Positions 1 through 6,733 of a stretch of 19,571 nucleotides of DNA are shown here, piece after piece (position 1 is the first letter of the stretch; every line of letters starts with the position of its first letter). The DNA comes from Planctomycetota bacterium. Its GTDB lineage: Bacteria > Planctomycetota > Phycisphaerae > FEN-1346 > JAACEH01. The DNA is taken from assembly GCA_016935955.1 (NCBI GenBank), contig JAFGPY010000279.1, forward strand, positions 1 through 19,571. Reading direction: 5' to 3'. The notes beneath the pieces were generated by a model. That model was not told where the DNA came from, made no database searches, and saw only the letters and a program-made list of their open reading frames with translations. Position numbers and translations under genes: made by a program.

Positions 1-325
1 ACAGGCTCAGCACCGGCGTGTCGACGCCGAAGCAGTTGATGAACGGCCAGGCCAGGAACGGGAAGTTCCAGACGTTGTAGAGCATGACGATGCTGCGGCA
101 GCCGGCCTTCAGCAGTTGCTCGCCGACGCTCTGAGCCGTGCGGACCGAGTGGATGACACTCTTGCCGACGACCACTTTCGGCGCCGTGCCATCGAGGTTG
201 GTAATGTTCTTGGCGATCAGCTTGGCCCAGGCGTCCACGATGCCGCGGTTCTCGGCGTCGTTGGCCTTCCAGACGTGATCGCGCTCGTCATTGAGCATCA
301 CAATGCCAATGGGTGTGCTGCGCAT
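1..325 (-). CDS. L-fucose/L-arabinose isomerase-like protein, N-terminal part (cut by window edge)
   Basis: The first 108 residues are visible; the rest lies beyond position 1. The protein opens MRSTPIGIVMLNDERDH and runs into an alternating beta/alpha region with GCRSIVMLYNVWNFPF, a pattern like the first Rossmann-like domain of sugar isomerases of the fucose/arabinose type, where a strand is followed by an aromatic 'W..P' segment. Those enzymes interconvert aldoses and ketoses in the cytoplasm. No signal peptide is present. The ATG start is backed by a GAAAGGGG Shine-Dalgarno at 332-339 with a 6-nt spacer. It begins 35 nt after the stop of the transglutaminase-like gene, so it is probably the third gene of one operon. 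The presence of an alpha-L-fucosidase in the same window makes fucose a plausible substrate, but the active-site metal ligands are not in view and the family call rests on the N-terminal third only. Confidence 0.55.
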   Translation of the reverse strand, partial: MRSTPIGIVMLNDERDHVWKANDAENRGIVDAWAKLIAKNITNLDGTAPKVVVGKSVIHSVRTAQSVGEQLLKAGCRSIVMLYNVWNFPFLAWPFINCFGVDTPVLSL

Positions 326-360
326 GAGTAACCCCTTTCAAGAATTGTCGCCATCCGATT

Positions 361-2418
361 TCACTGGCCGCAATCCAACTCGAGCCAGCTTGTGTTCCCC
401 AACACGCCAGCCCGCGTCCGTACGCGCATTTCGATGCGGTTGATGCCGGGGCCGAGTTGCCACTGAACAGTCTCGCCAGCGGCCGTCCACGGTCCGCCGT
501 CGACGCTCACCAGGAACGTCTCGAAGTCGGGGGTCACGGTGCTCAGATGCATAGAGACGGTTCCGGGCTCCGCCGCATACTCGGCAGCGAAGCGAACCTG
601 GTTGATCGTCCATTCGATGTCGCTGCGGCGGCAGGTGTAGTTGCCGAACCAGGGTTGCCGCGGCGTCTGGGCGTCCCACCACAGCCAGTAGCCGGGCCAT
701 GCCCAGTCGATGCGGCCCTGGACGATGGGCTCCGGACGGCGACGGGCATAGAAGTTGTTCCGCGGCATCCAGTGAACCGCGCCCCATCGCAGCCGTATGG
801 GCGCCGGGCCGGGGGCTGGCTCGGCGTCGTCTTTCGACCAGACGCGCAGCCGCGGCGATCGCTTCTCGGCCTTCACGCTGATGCCGTCCAGGCTCGCCGC
901 CCGTTTGCCCAGGTACAGACGCACCGTCTCGTCGTGCATCTCGAGCATGCTCAGCGGAATGCCGGTGCGGCGGTCCACGTAGCACTCGTTCCGCGTGCTC
1001 GTGGCGTCCATGTACACCCATTTGCCGAACTGGTTCGACCAGACCTCGGTCACCTCGTGGCCGCCCTGGTGCTTGCCGCCAAGCGTCGCCCGCAGGAACC
1101 ATCCGAACGTGAAACGGGCCTGCAGCCCCACGGCCAAGGCGCACTGCATTAGGGCGATGGCGAAATGCACGCACATGCCGTCCTTGCGGCCGAGGATGTC
1201 GTGGGCGTCCCACATGGGGTACGGCTGACCGGGCGGCGCCCAGTCCCATTGCCGCGCGACCCAGTCGCGCAGACGGCGAATGGCTTCCAACTCGTCCTTG
1301 GCGCCGGCGATAACGCGTTCGAGCTTGTACTTGCGACGGAGCGACTTCAACTGGGCCACATCAAACCGCTCGTACTCGAAGGGAATGCTGGTGCAGCGAA
1401 TCGCCTCGTTGTGACTGTCGGTCACGCGGATGCCTCGTGCCCATTCGGGCCGCAACGTTTCGACACGCGCGTCCAGCCCCACGGCCGTCACTTGTGGCGT
1501 AACCGACGCCTTGTTCGTAGCCAGCGTCACGCGCCACTGAGCGAAACGGTGATTGGCGTGCGATGGTGTCGCGCGACCGCCTTTGCATGCCCGCCACGGC
1601 CCCCAGTATCTGGCATCGTACAGCGGACTCGAACCGGTCCGCACGTCAAGCCGGACCGACGTACCCGCAGGCTTCTTCGCAGTCGCCCGGACCGAAAGCG
1701 AACGCACCTTGACCGCCGCGGCCACGACCGCGTCGCCCTCATTCGCCCCGGCCGCAGCCAGATCGATCACCGGACCGATCAGTTCGCCCTGCTTGCGGTA
1801 TTGCCGCAGGTTCAGCCGCACCATGTACTCGCCGGCCTGCTCGCCGTCCGGCCCGAGCCCCTTGCCCCACATGCGGCCATGGTCCAGCGACAGCTGGCTC
1901 CGCGTGCCGGCGACCGACTTGCGGCCCGGCTCATTCAAAACGATCTCGGATCGCGGGGCGATGCTCAGCCACCAGCCGCCCGGCCCTTCGCACGAGAAAA
2001 CGATCTCGTTGCGCCCCCTGCGCAGCCAGCGCGGCGGCACGGCCACATGCTGCCAGCCGCCCACCTCGCCCTCGCCGTGCGGCCAGCGGTACGTGATCGC
2101 GTGACCGTTAACGCGAATCACCAGCGGCAACTCCTCGCCGCGCGTCGGGTTGCCGCTGAAGACCAGCGTCGCGGCGACCGTTTGCAGGCGATCAATATAG
2201 AGGAGCTTGCGGGCCTGCCTGCAACCGGCGACGGTCTCCCACGTCGTCGGCCAGGCCAGACTCAGCGAGCGGGCGCCCGGCCCGTCGTCCTCGATGAGCG
2301 TCGTGTCATAAAGCACCAGCGACCGACTGCCGGGAGTCATCTGCACGTTGCGAGCCAGTTGACCGGCCTCGTACGCCTCCCGCAGCGGCATGCGGTTCTT
2401 GATCGTCCTGACTGCCAT
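361..2418 (-). CDS. Transglutaminase-like cysteine protein with C-terminal beta-sandwich
   Basis: A 685-residue protein with no signal peptide or membrane segment, so probably cytoplasmic. Residues about 1-370 look like beta-rich domains with carbohydrate-enzyme-style segments such as VIRVNGHAITYRW. The transglutaminase-like core follows: Cys416 in GRKDGMCVHFAIAL, His454 in GGHEVTEVW and Asp471 in WVYMDATSTRN give the Cys-His-Asp order and spacing of that fold. The last 90 residues (WTINQVRFAAEY, LVSVDGGPW) resemble a fibronectin/Ig-like sandwich. The frame stays open far upstream, but MAVRTIKNRM at 2418 is chosen because GGAGG sits just before it (spacer about 5 nt) and because the GH172 gene ends 26 nt earlier. 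Family members cleave or transfer amide bonds; the actual substrate is unknown. Its position between a glycosidase and a sugar isomerase suggests a glycan- or glycopeptide-related job, which is inference. Confidence 0.8.
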   Translation of the reverse strand: MAVRTIKNRMPLREAYEAGQLARNVQMTPGSRSLVLYDTTLIEDDGPGARSLSLAWPTTWETVAGCRQARKLLYIDRLQTVAATLVFSGNPTRGEELPLVIRVNGHAITYRWPHGEGEVGGWQHVAVPPRWLRRGRNEIVFSCEGPGGWWLSIAPRSEIVLNEPGRKSVAGTRSQLSLDHGRMWGKGLGPDGEQAGEYMVRLNLRQYRKQGELIGPVIDLAAAGANEGDAVVAAAVKVRSLSVRATAKKPAGTSVRLDVRTGSSPLYDARYWGPWRACKGGRATPSHANHRFAQWRVTLATNKASVTPQVTAVGLDARVETLRPEWARGIRVTDSHNEAIRCTSIPFEYERFDVAQLKSLRRKYKLERVIAGAKDELEAIRRLRDWVARQWDWAPPGQPYPMWDAHDILGRKDGMCVHFAIALMQCALAVGLQARFTFGWFLRATLGGKHQGGHEVTEVWSNQFGKWVYMDATSTRNECYVDRRTGIPLSMLEMHDETVRLYLGKRAASLDGISVKAEKRSPRLRVWSKDDAEPAPGPAPIRLRWGAVHWMPRNNFYARRRPEPIVQGRIDWAWPGYWLWWDAQTPRQPWFGNYTCRRSDIEWTINQVRFAAEYAAEPGTVSMHLSTVTPDFETFLVSVDGGPWTAAGETVQWQLGPGINRIEMRVRTRAGVLGNTSWLELDCGQ

Positions 2419-2444
2419 CGTGTCCTCCGTACCACACACCTCGA

Positions 2445-3521
2445 TCATCGCGTGAATCGCGACGACAGCGCCGGCATCTCGGGAAACGCTCCGTGCGGTT
2501 CGCTCTGGTACCAGTACGCCGTGCTGGCGATGTCGTCGGTCAGCGGCTCGTACCTGCGATTCGGCCACCAGCCCAGGGCCTGGACCGTCACGCGCAGATC
2601 CTTGCGGAAACGGATCGGGTCCATGATGTGCCAGCGGTACAGACCGTGCTTGGGCACCTTGCCCGGCTCGCCGAGCCGTTGCGGGTAACCTAGAAACGGC
2701 GTCGAGAACTCTTCGCCCAGGCCGTCCTTCGGCGTGTAGAAGCACCACGCGCCGCCAAAGTAATCCTCCGTGCCGGTGCCGCAGATCGTCGGGTGTTGCC
2801 TGTCGCCGTCGAGGTAGAACTTCATCTCGCCTTCGCCCCACCAGCCGTCGGACATCTGCGTCCAGGCCAGGTAGGTGCCGATGTAGTGCCCCTGCCCCTT
2901 GACGCCGTCGAGGATCAGGTGTTCCGGATAGTCGCGCGTCGTCTGGCTGCGCCGCCACTGGGCGTGCAGGTAGGCGGCGCCGTCGGGCACGGGACCGAGA
3001 GCATAGGTGATCTGATAGAAGAAACCGGTGATCTCTTCCCAGCGGTCGTTCGTGATCGTCACGCGGGCCCGCTTGCGGAACGGCATCGGCCAGTAGCTGT
3101 TGAATCCGCCGCTCGGGTTGACGGCAATCGGCAGGCTGGCCACCGTGCAGCGTGTGCCGTGACCGTTGGCGAAGAAATCGCCCAACGGCACTTCGATGCT
3201 CGGCGTCTGCTCGTCGTCCCAGTAGAACCGCAGGATGCAGGTGCGGTAGGCCGTTTCGCGGACGGTGATCCAGATGTGCTGGATGACGCCCGGCCCCTGG
3301 ATGTCGGCCAGCGTCACGGTCTCGCCGGCCGGTAGCTTGATGCACGGCCGCACCTTCCAGCCCGTGCCCAGGTCGCTGCCGGGATTGTCGGCGCCGGGGA
3401 CTTCCTTGGCTCCGCCGCCGCGCGAGCCGTCGGGATTCTCGGCGCAGATGCTGCGCGTTTCGAAGTCCGACAATTGAAAGATGTTGCCCAAGCCCATCCG
3501 CAATCCGTCAAAGGAACTCAT
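2445..3521 (-). CDS. GH172-family (DUF2961) glycoside hydrolase
   Basis: A 358-residue protein that matches the DUF2961 family, now classified as GH172. Recognisable blocks are GPGVIQHIWIT (about 76-86), LRFYWDDEQTPSIEVPLGDFF (about 97-117, jelly-roll strands), WWGEGEMKFYLDGD (227-240) and GTGTEDYFGGAW (248-259). The acidic residues of the last two blocks (Glu230/Glu232 and Glu252) correspond, as I recall the family, to its catalytic glutamates. Characterised members act on alpha-D-fructofuranosides or D-arabinofuranosides; the substrate here cannot be read from sequence. There is no signal peptide, so it probably acts in the cytoplasm on imported oligosaccharides. The ATG has a good GGGAGG ribosome site. 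It is the first gene of an operon with the transglutaminase-like and isomerase-like genes, and a possible promoter lies about 70 nt upstream. Confidence 0.88.
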   Translation of the reverse strand: MSSFDGLRMGLGNIFQLSDFETRSICAENPDGSRGGGAKEVPGADNPGSDLGTGWKVRPCIKLPAGETVTLADIQGPGVIQHIWITVRETAYRTCILRFYWDDEQTPSIEVPLGDFFANGHGTRCTVASLPIAVNPSGGFNSYWPMPFRKRARVTITNDRWEEITGFFYQITYALGPVPDGAAYLHAQWRRSQTTRDYPEHLILDGVKGQGHYIGTYLAWTQMSDGWWGEGEMKFYLDGDRQHPTICGTGTEDYFGGAWCFYTPKDGLGEEFSTPFLGYPQRLGEPGKVPKHGLYRWHIMDPIRFRKDLRVTVQALGWWPNRRYEPLTDDIASTAYWYQSEPHGAFPEMPALSSRFTR

Positions 3522-3589
3522 CCGTGCCTCCCTTGTGGCTCGATGTCCTCAGCCACCTCTCCGTACATCCGCCCTTCAGACAACGGACG

Positions 3590-3620
3590 ACTATCTTCGC
3601 GCGCAGGCCCACAGAGTCAA
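3590..3620 (-). promoter_or_regulatory. Possible sigma70-type promoter for the GH172 operon
   Basis: On the minus strand TTGACT (3615-3620) is followed after 19 nt by GATAGT (3590-3595). The -35 box matches the consensus at five of six bases and the -10 box at four of six, but the spacer is two bases longer than ideal. It lies 69 nt before the GH172 start, in the only gap of the cluster large enough for a promoter. Confidence 0.35.
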
Positions 3621-3642
3621 GAGACAAAAAGGGGATTGCAGA

Positions 3643-4509
3643 TCAGGGGTGCGTGGTGAAAGTCCATGGGCGAAACTTGTCCGAGTGCCTGAACATGGCG
3701 GCGAACAACGTCTGCGTCTCCTTGATGCGGAGAATGCGGAACCGATTCAGAATGCGCCAGACGGCGAAGAGATAGATCCCCGCAACAACGAGGAATACGC
3801 CCATGAACTCGCCACGCAGGCACATGACGACAAATGCCCCCAACATGGAGAGCGTCGCAGCAATGAGGGCATAGAACATGCCGGCCACGTACCTGGACAT
3901 ATCCTCGGCCGCGAAGACCTCGAAACTCGCACGTTCGTCCAACGAGCTGAGGATCGTCTTGCAGAAGTTGAAAAACTCTCGGTTCGACCGATGCAATTGT
4001 GCTCGCGGCAACCAGACGTCCTGGTAGAAGGCGCGGGCCTCGTCAGGTAGGTCGCGTTTGCAGACATAGCCGAGCCAGCTGATGTACGGGAAGTTCTCCG
4101 TAGCGTACAGCAGGGGCGCGCCCCGGGGACGGCGCAGCCTGCGGCACGCGACCCGGACCATTCGGCATACGCGCTGGCCTGCCCTGTTGATCCCCTTCTC
4201 CGCAGGGTCCGCTGGCGGGAGTTCTTCCTGTCGCACGTGCAGCGAGAACCTTCTGAGCCACCACGCGGAGCACCTGTCCGCCACGTCCGTCTGCAACAGC
4301 CGGAGAATCACTCCCATGAGGTACCCGAGGCCAATGGCCATGACAAGACCCATCGTTGGCTCAGTGGCGCAATGCCTGAGAAACTGCCCGGTGTCCCCCG
4401 TTCGATCAACAGCCGAGTAGACGCACACCGAGAAGTTAACGAGTAGAAACAGTCCGGGGACAAAGATGCCGAAGATGCCTCGTACGCGTCCAATGGCCGG
4501 CACGTTCAC
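3643..4509 (-). CDS. Unrecognised four-helix membrane protein
   Basis: A 288-residue protein I do not recognise. Four hydrophobic segments are visible at about 11-33, 51-71, 207-230 and 235-253, arranged as two hairpins separated by a 135-residue, strongly basic and mixed-charge soluble region (about 72-206). That region holds an Arg-rich stretch (VACRRLRRPRG, about 120-130) and aromatic segments such as TENFPYISWLGYVCK. The basic loop, the positive-inside rule and the short terminal tails suggest that the loop and both ends face the cytoplasm. The start is GTG at 4509, supported by GGAGGTGA immediately upstream, a near-perfect anti-16S match. It stands apart from both neighbours (121 nt to the GH172 gene), so a role in glycan use is not implied. 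Confidence 0.75.
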   Translation of the reverse strand: MNVPAIGRVRGIFGIFVPGLFLLVNFSVCVYSAVDRTGDTGQFLRHCATEPTMGLVMAIGLGYLMGVILRLLQTDVADRCSAWWLRRFSLHVRQEELPPADPAEKGINRAGQRVCRMVRVACRRLRRPRGAPLLYATENFPYISWLGYVCKRDLPDEARAFYQDVWLPRAQLHRSNREFFNFCKTILSSLDERASFEVFAAEDMSRYVAGMFYALIAATLSMLGAFVVMCLRGEFMGVFLVVAGIYLFAVWRILNRFRILRIKETQTLFAAMFRHSDKFRPWTFTTHP

Positions 4510-4774
4510 GTCTCACCTCCGCGCCTCTCAGACATCAGCTATGTTGATTGTCGCCACTGCAGAACTCTCTGACGGTCTTGTCCAGACCGGCCGTGCCACG
4601 TATGGACTACTGCCGCATAGAGAAATGCTAGCCTGCCGGCGTGGCGGGTGCAAGGCCTTTGACGCGAGTCAGACTGTCTCTCACGGCAAACCCAATGATC
4701 TGCTACACGGAGGGTCTGCCGCCGATCGTCAGGTCGTCGGCAGACTGATTGACCAGGCAGAACGGGAAACGAGA
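4510..4774. other. Intergenic stretch, no gene seen
   Basis: Together with the hairpin at 4775-4804 this makes a 305-nt gap between the membrane-protein gene and tRNA-Arg. Apart from the Shine-Dalgarno of the membrane-protein gene at its left end, I see no convincing coding frame, promoter or repeat. Confidence 0.6.
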
Positions 4775-4804
4775 GGAGGTTGCCGCCGGATGACGACAAC
4801 CTCC
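4775..4804 (-). terminator. Hairpin terminator after tRNA-Arg
   Basis: A perfect 8-bp inverted repeat, GGAGGTTG (4775-4782) and CAACCTCC (4797-4804), encloses a 14-nt loop. On the minus strand it lies 10 nt past the CCA end of the tRNA and is followed by the T-rich TCTCGTTTCCC. Position and form suit termination of the bioF-tRNA transcript, though the T tract is weak. Confidence 0.6.
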
Positions 4805-4814
4805 CCATAATCTC

Positions 4815-4891
4815 TGGCGTCCCCAGCAGGACTCGAACCTGCAGTCTACGGCTCCGGAGGCCGTCGCTCTATCCAATTGAGCCATGGGGAC
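4815..4891 (-). tRNA. tRNA-Arg (anticodon CCG), CCA end encoded
   Basis: The minus strand folds into a standard cloverleaf of 74 nt plus an encoded CCA. The acceptor stem is GTCCCCA paired with TGGGGAC, the D arm is GCTC/GAGC, the anticodon stem is ACGGC/GCCGT with loop CTCCGGA, the variable loop has 5 nt, and the T arm is GCAGG-TTCGAGT-CCTGC. Loop positions 34-36 read CCG, which decodes the Arg codon CGG. The discriminator base is G and the CCA (complement of 4815-4817) is in the DNA. It starts 36 nt downstream of bioF on the same strand and may be processed from a shared transcript. Confidence 0.96.
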
Positions 4892-4927
4892 TCGACTGGG
4901 CACATCGTACACGATACGGGCGAAAAA

Positions 4928-6088
4928 TCAAGACTCTGTCGCCGCCACTGCCAGCGACGCGACAAGCCGCGTTATCTGCTCGTCGGTGTGGGCGAAGGTG
5001 AGGCTGATCCGCAGCCGGCTGGTACCGCGCGGGACCGTTGGCGGGCGGATTGCCGGAACGAGGAGGCCCTGGTCCCACAGGCGGCGGCTGGCCTCGATGG
5101 TTCGCTCCACGTCACCGATGATTACCGGAATGATCGGCGAGCGGCCGGGGGGAACGTTCAGCCCTGCGGCCGCCAGACGCTCGCGAAGCCCCGCGGCCGC
5201 ACGGAGCAACCGCTCGCGCCGCTCGGGTTCGTCGCGAACGACGTCCAGGGCGGCTATGGCCGCAGCCGCCTGGGCCGGCGGGACGCCGGTGGTGAAAATG
5301 AACGGCCGCCCGCGATTGATCACCAGGTCAACCACCGACCGCGAGGCGGTGATGAAGCCACCCAGCCCCCCGAGGGCCTTCGACAACGTGCCGATTGTCG
5401 CTGTCAGGTCGTTTGGTCCGAGCCCCTGCTCCTCGGCGATGCCCGCGCCGGTCAGACCGAAGACGCCCGTGGCGTGGGCTTCGTCGACGACCAACATCGC
5501 CTCGTATTGCCGCGCGACCTCGGCCAGGTCCGCCAGAGGCGCAACGTCGCCGTCCATTGAGAAGACCGACTCTGTGACGATCAAGCGGCGGCGAAACTTC
5601 GTCTTGTCGCGGAGCTTTGCGGCCAGGGACGCTACGTCGTTGTGCCGCCATGTCACGAGCCGCGCCCGCGACAAGGCGACAGCGTCGAGAATCGAGGCAT
5701 GGCACAACCGGTCAACAAACACGGCGTCGCCCGGCCCCGCGAGCACTGTCACGAGCGCAAGATTGGCCATGTAGCCGGTGGGCAGGACGAGCGTGGCCTC
5801 GGTGTGCTTGAAGGTGGCCAGACGTTGCTCAAGGTCGGCCACGGCCCTGTGCGAGCCGACGATCAGCCGACTGGCGGAACTGCCGGCCCCCAGTTGCCGC
5901 GCGGCCGCGGCCGCCGCTTCGGCCAGGCGCGGATCGGCAGCCAGCGACAGGTAGTCGTTGGAAGCGAACTGCAGCACGCGGCGACCGTCCACGACAATCT
6001 CCGGCCCCGGAGGCGAGTCGACCGTCCGCAGATTGCGCCACAGACCGTCGTGGCGGACTTCCTGGAGCACGTCGTCAATCCAAGTCAT
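4928..6088 (-). CDS. bioF: 8-amino-7-oxononanoate synthase (biotin biosynthesis)
   Basis: A 386-residue fold-type I PLP enzyme of the alpha-oxoamine synthase family, close to the usual length. It condenses pimeloyl-ACP or pimeloyl-CoA with L-alanine to give 8-amino-7-oxononanoate. The PLP lysine is Lys237 in GTLSKALGG; Asp202 and His205 in VVDEAHATG and His130 in DRLCHASI fit the cofactor site. The N-terminal FASNDYLSLA and C-terminal IRPPTVPRGTSRLRIS blocks favour BioF over the sister enzyme 2-amino-3-ketobutyrate CoA ligase. The ATG has only a weak Shine-Dalgarno (AGG about 5 nt upstream). No other biotin gene is visible in the window, so this appears to be a stand-alone bioF. Confidence 0.92.
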   Translation of the reverse strand: MTWIDDVLQEVRHDGLWRNLRTVDSPPGPEIVVDGRRVLQFASNDYLSLAADPRLAEAAAAAARQLGAGSSASRLIVGSHRAVADLEQRLATFKHTEATLVLPTGYMANLALVTVLAGPGDAVFVDRLCHASILDAVALSRARLVTWRHNDVASLAAKLRDKTKFRRRLIVTESVFSMDGDVAPLADLAEVARQYEAMLVVDEAHATGVFGLTGAGIAEEQGLGPNDLTATIGTLSKALGGLGGFITASRSVVDLVINRGRPFIFTTGVPPAQAAAAIAALDVVRDEPERRERLLRAAAGLRERLAAAGLNVPPGRSPIIPVIIGDVERTIEASRRLWDQGLLVPAIRPPTVPRGTSRLRISLTFAHTDEQITRLVASLAVAATES

Positions 6089-6137
6089 GATGCCTGAAAC
6101 CTCGTTATCAGTATGATTTTTCCCTCATCCAGACCGT

Positions 6138-6151
6138 GCCGCAGCTGCGGC
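6138..6151. promoter_or_regulatory. 14-bp palindrome upstream of bioF
   Basis: GCCGCAGCTGCGGC is a perfect 14-bp dyad 50-63 nt before the bioF start. It could be an operator or a short hairpin in the leader. No known biotin-repressor site is recognised in it. Confidence 0.35.
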
Positions 6152-6397
6152 TTGGGAAAGATAGGCAACGAACCAATGTTTCCAGAAAGCATCAATGATG
6201 CACGAATTTGTCAAGTCGCCAGAAGCTCTGTCAAACAGGCCTTTTCAAGCGGCTGCAATACAATAAGTTAAGGTGGGCGTTTACGCCAGACGGCGCGTCC
6301 GTACAACCCGCACATCTTAACAGGCCTCTCATTCCACCCGAGACGGCGGTAACTCCTTGGAGATCAAGACATTGAGCCGCTGTTTATCGGACCGAAA
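6152..6397. other. Intergenic stretch between bioF and the structured leader
   Basis: No coding frame of note. A TACAAT at 6259-6264 resembles a -10 box for rightward transcription, but no -35 match stands at the right distance. The sequence is less GC-rich at 6190-6265 than its surroundings, as expected of a promoter region. Confidence 0.4.
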
Positions 6398-6466
6398 ACG
6401 TAAGTCGCCTTGCGGCATAGGGTTTGCATCTCCTTAGGGCGGAGAGGGACGCAAAATGGCTTACGT
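6398..6466 (+). ncRNA. Riboswitch-like three-way-junction leader (unassigned)
   Basis: The plus strand can fold into a closed domain. P1 is a perfect 7-bp pairing of ACGTAAG (6398-6404) with CTTACGT (6460-6466). Inside it are a small GCC-TTGC-GGC hairpin (6407-6416) and a larger arm made of TTTGC/GCAAA (6423-6427 with 6451-6455) and TCTCC/GGAGA (6429-6433 with 6441-6445), capped by a 7-nt loop. The GGAGAGGG ribosome site of the following short ORF lies in the arm and its ATG in the junction, so the fold would hide the start. The string GGGACGCAAA after a stem, and CATAGGG before it, recall the c-di-GMP-I (GEMM) aptamer, but the GNRA loop and the downstream half are not convincingly present. 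Class unknown. Confidence 0.4.
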
Positions 6467-6539
6467 GCTGACACAACTCGACCGTCGCAGGTTCAAGATT
6501 CTGGTGCTCACCATAGCGACTTTCGTCGCTCTTTGCTAG
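6456..6539 (+). CDS. Possible 27-residue hydrophobic small protein or leader peptide
   Basis: ATG at 6456 is preceded by GGAGAGGG with a 7-nt gap and opens a 27-codon frame ending in TAG. The peptide starts MAYVLTQLDRRRFK, a charged head, and continues as ILVLTIATFVALC, a short hydrophobic segment that could sit in a membrane. It overlaps the 3' part of the leader fold, so its translation could depend on that structure, and a hairpin (6515-6530) lies inside its last codons. It precedes the fucosidase gene by 194 nt. It may be a real small membrane protein, a leader peptide, or a chance frame in a structured RNA. Confidence 0.35.
   Translation: MAYVLTQLDRRRFKILVLTIATFVALC
6515..6530 (+). terminator. 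Short hairpin, terminator-like
   Basis: AGCGAC (6515-6520) and GTCGCT (6525-6530) pair perfectly around TTTC, and are followed by CTTTGC. The stem is only 6 bp and the T run only 3, so it could be a weak terminator or simply part of the leader RNA. Confidence 0.3.
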
Positions 6540-6563
6540 CCCAGGATTCGCGTGCAACCATAT

Positions 6564-6590
6564 CGGATCGGCCTCGCACCGGCCGATCCG
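6564..6590. terminator. 10-bp hairpin before the fucosidase gene
   Basis: CGGATCGGCC (6564-6573) and GGCCGATCCG (6581-6590) are perfect inverted copies around a 7-nt loop. CTTTC follows on the plus strand. With no true T run it may be an attenuator, a processing site or a terminator of the short upstream transcript. It lies 144 nt before the fucosidase start. Confidence 0.45.
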
Positions 6591-6733
6591 CTTTCATGCG
6601 CTGAGCGAATTCCTGCAACTACTCCCCTGCTCGCCCCTTGCCGTTGCCGACTGCCCTGTTACCATGCAGCGACGCGCCCGCAGTTCGGACAGGCGCGCTG
6701 CGCCACACCCACACGGTCGGAGGTCGGACGACG

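Noticed and set aside
2419..3345. N-terminal extension of the transglutaminase-like frame to 3345
   Set aside because: The extension overlaps the GH172 gene in another frame and reads as Arg/Pro-rich nonsense; a strong ribosome site marks the start at 2418.
4815..4891. tRNA gene as an integration site
   Set aside because: No integrase, direct repeat of the tRNA 3' end or shift in composition is seen on either side.
6485..6512. GCAGGTTCAAGATTC looks like a tRNA T-arm
   Set aside because: The flanking bases do not form the 5-bp T stem and no acceptor stem or anticodon arm can be placed.
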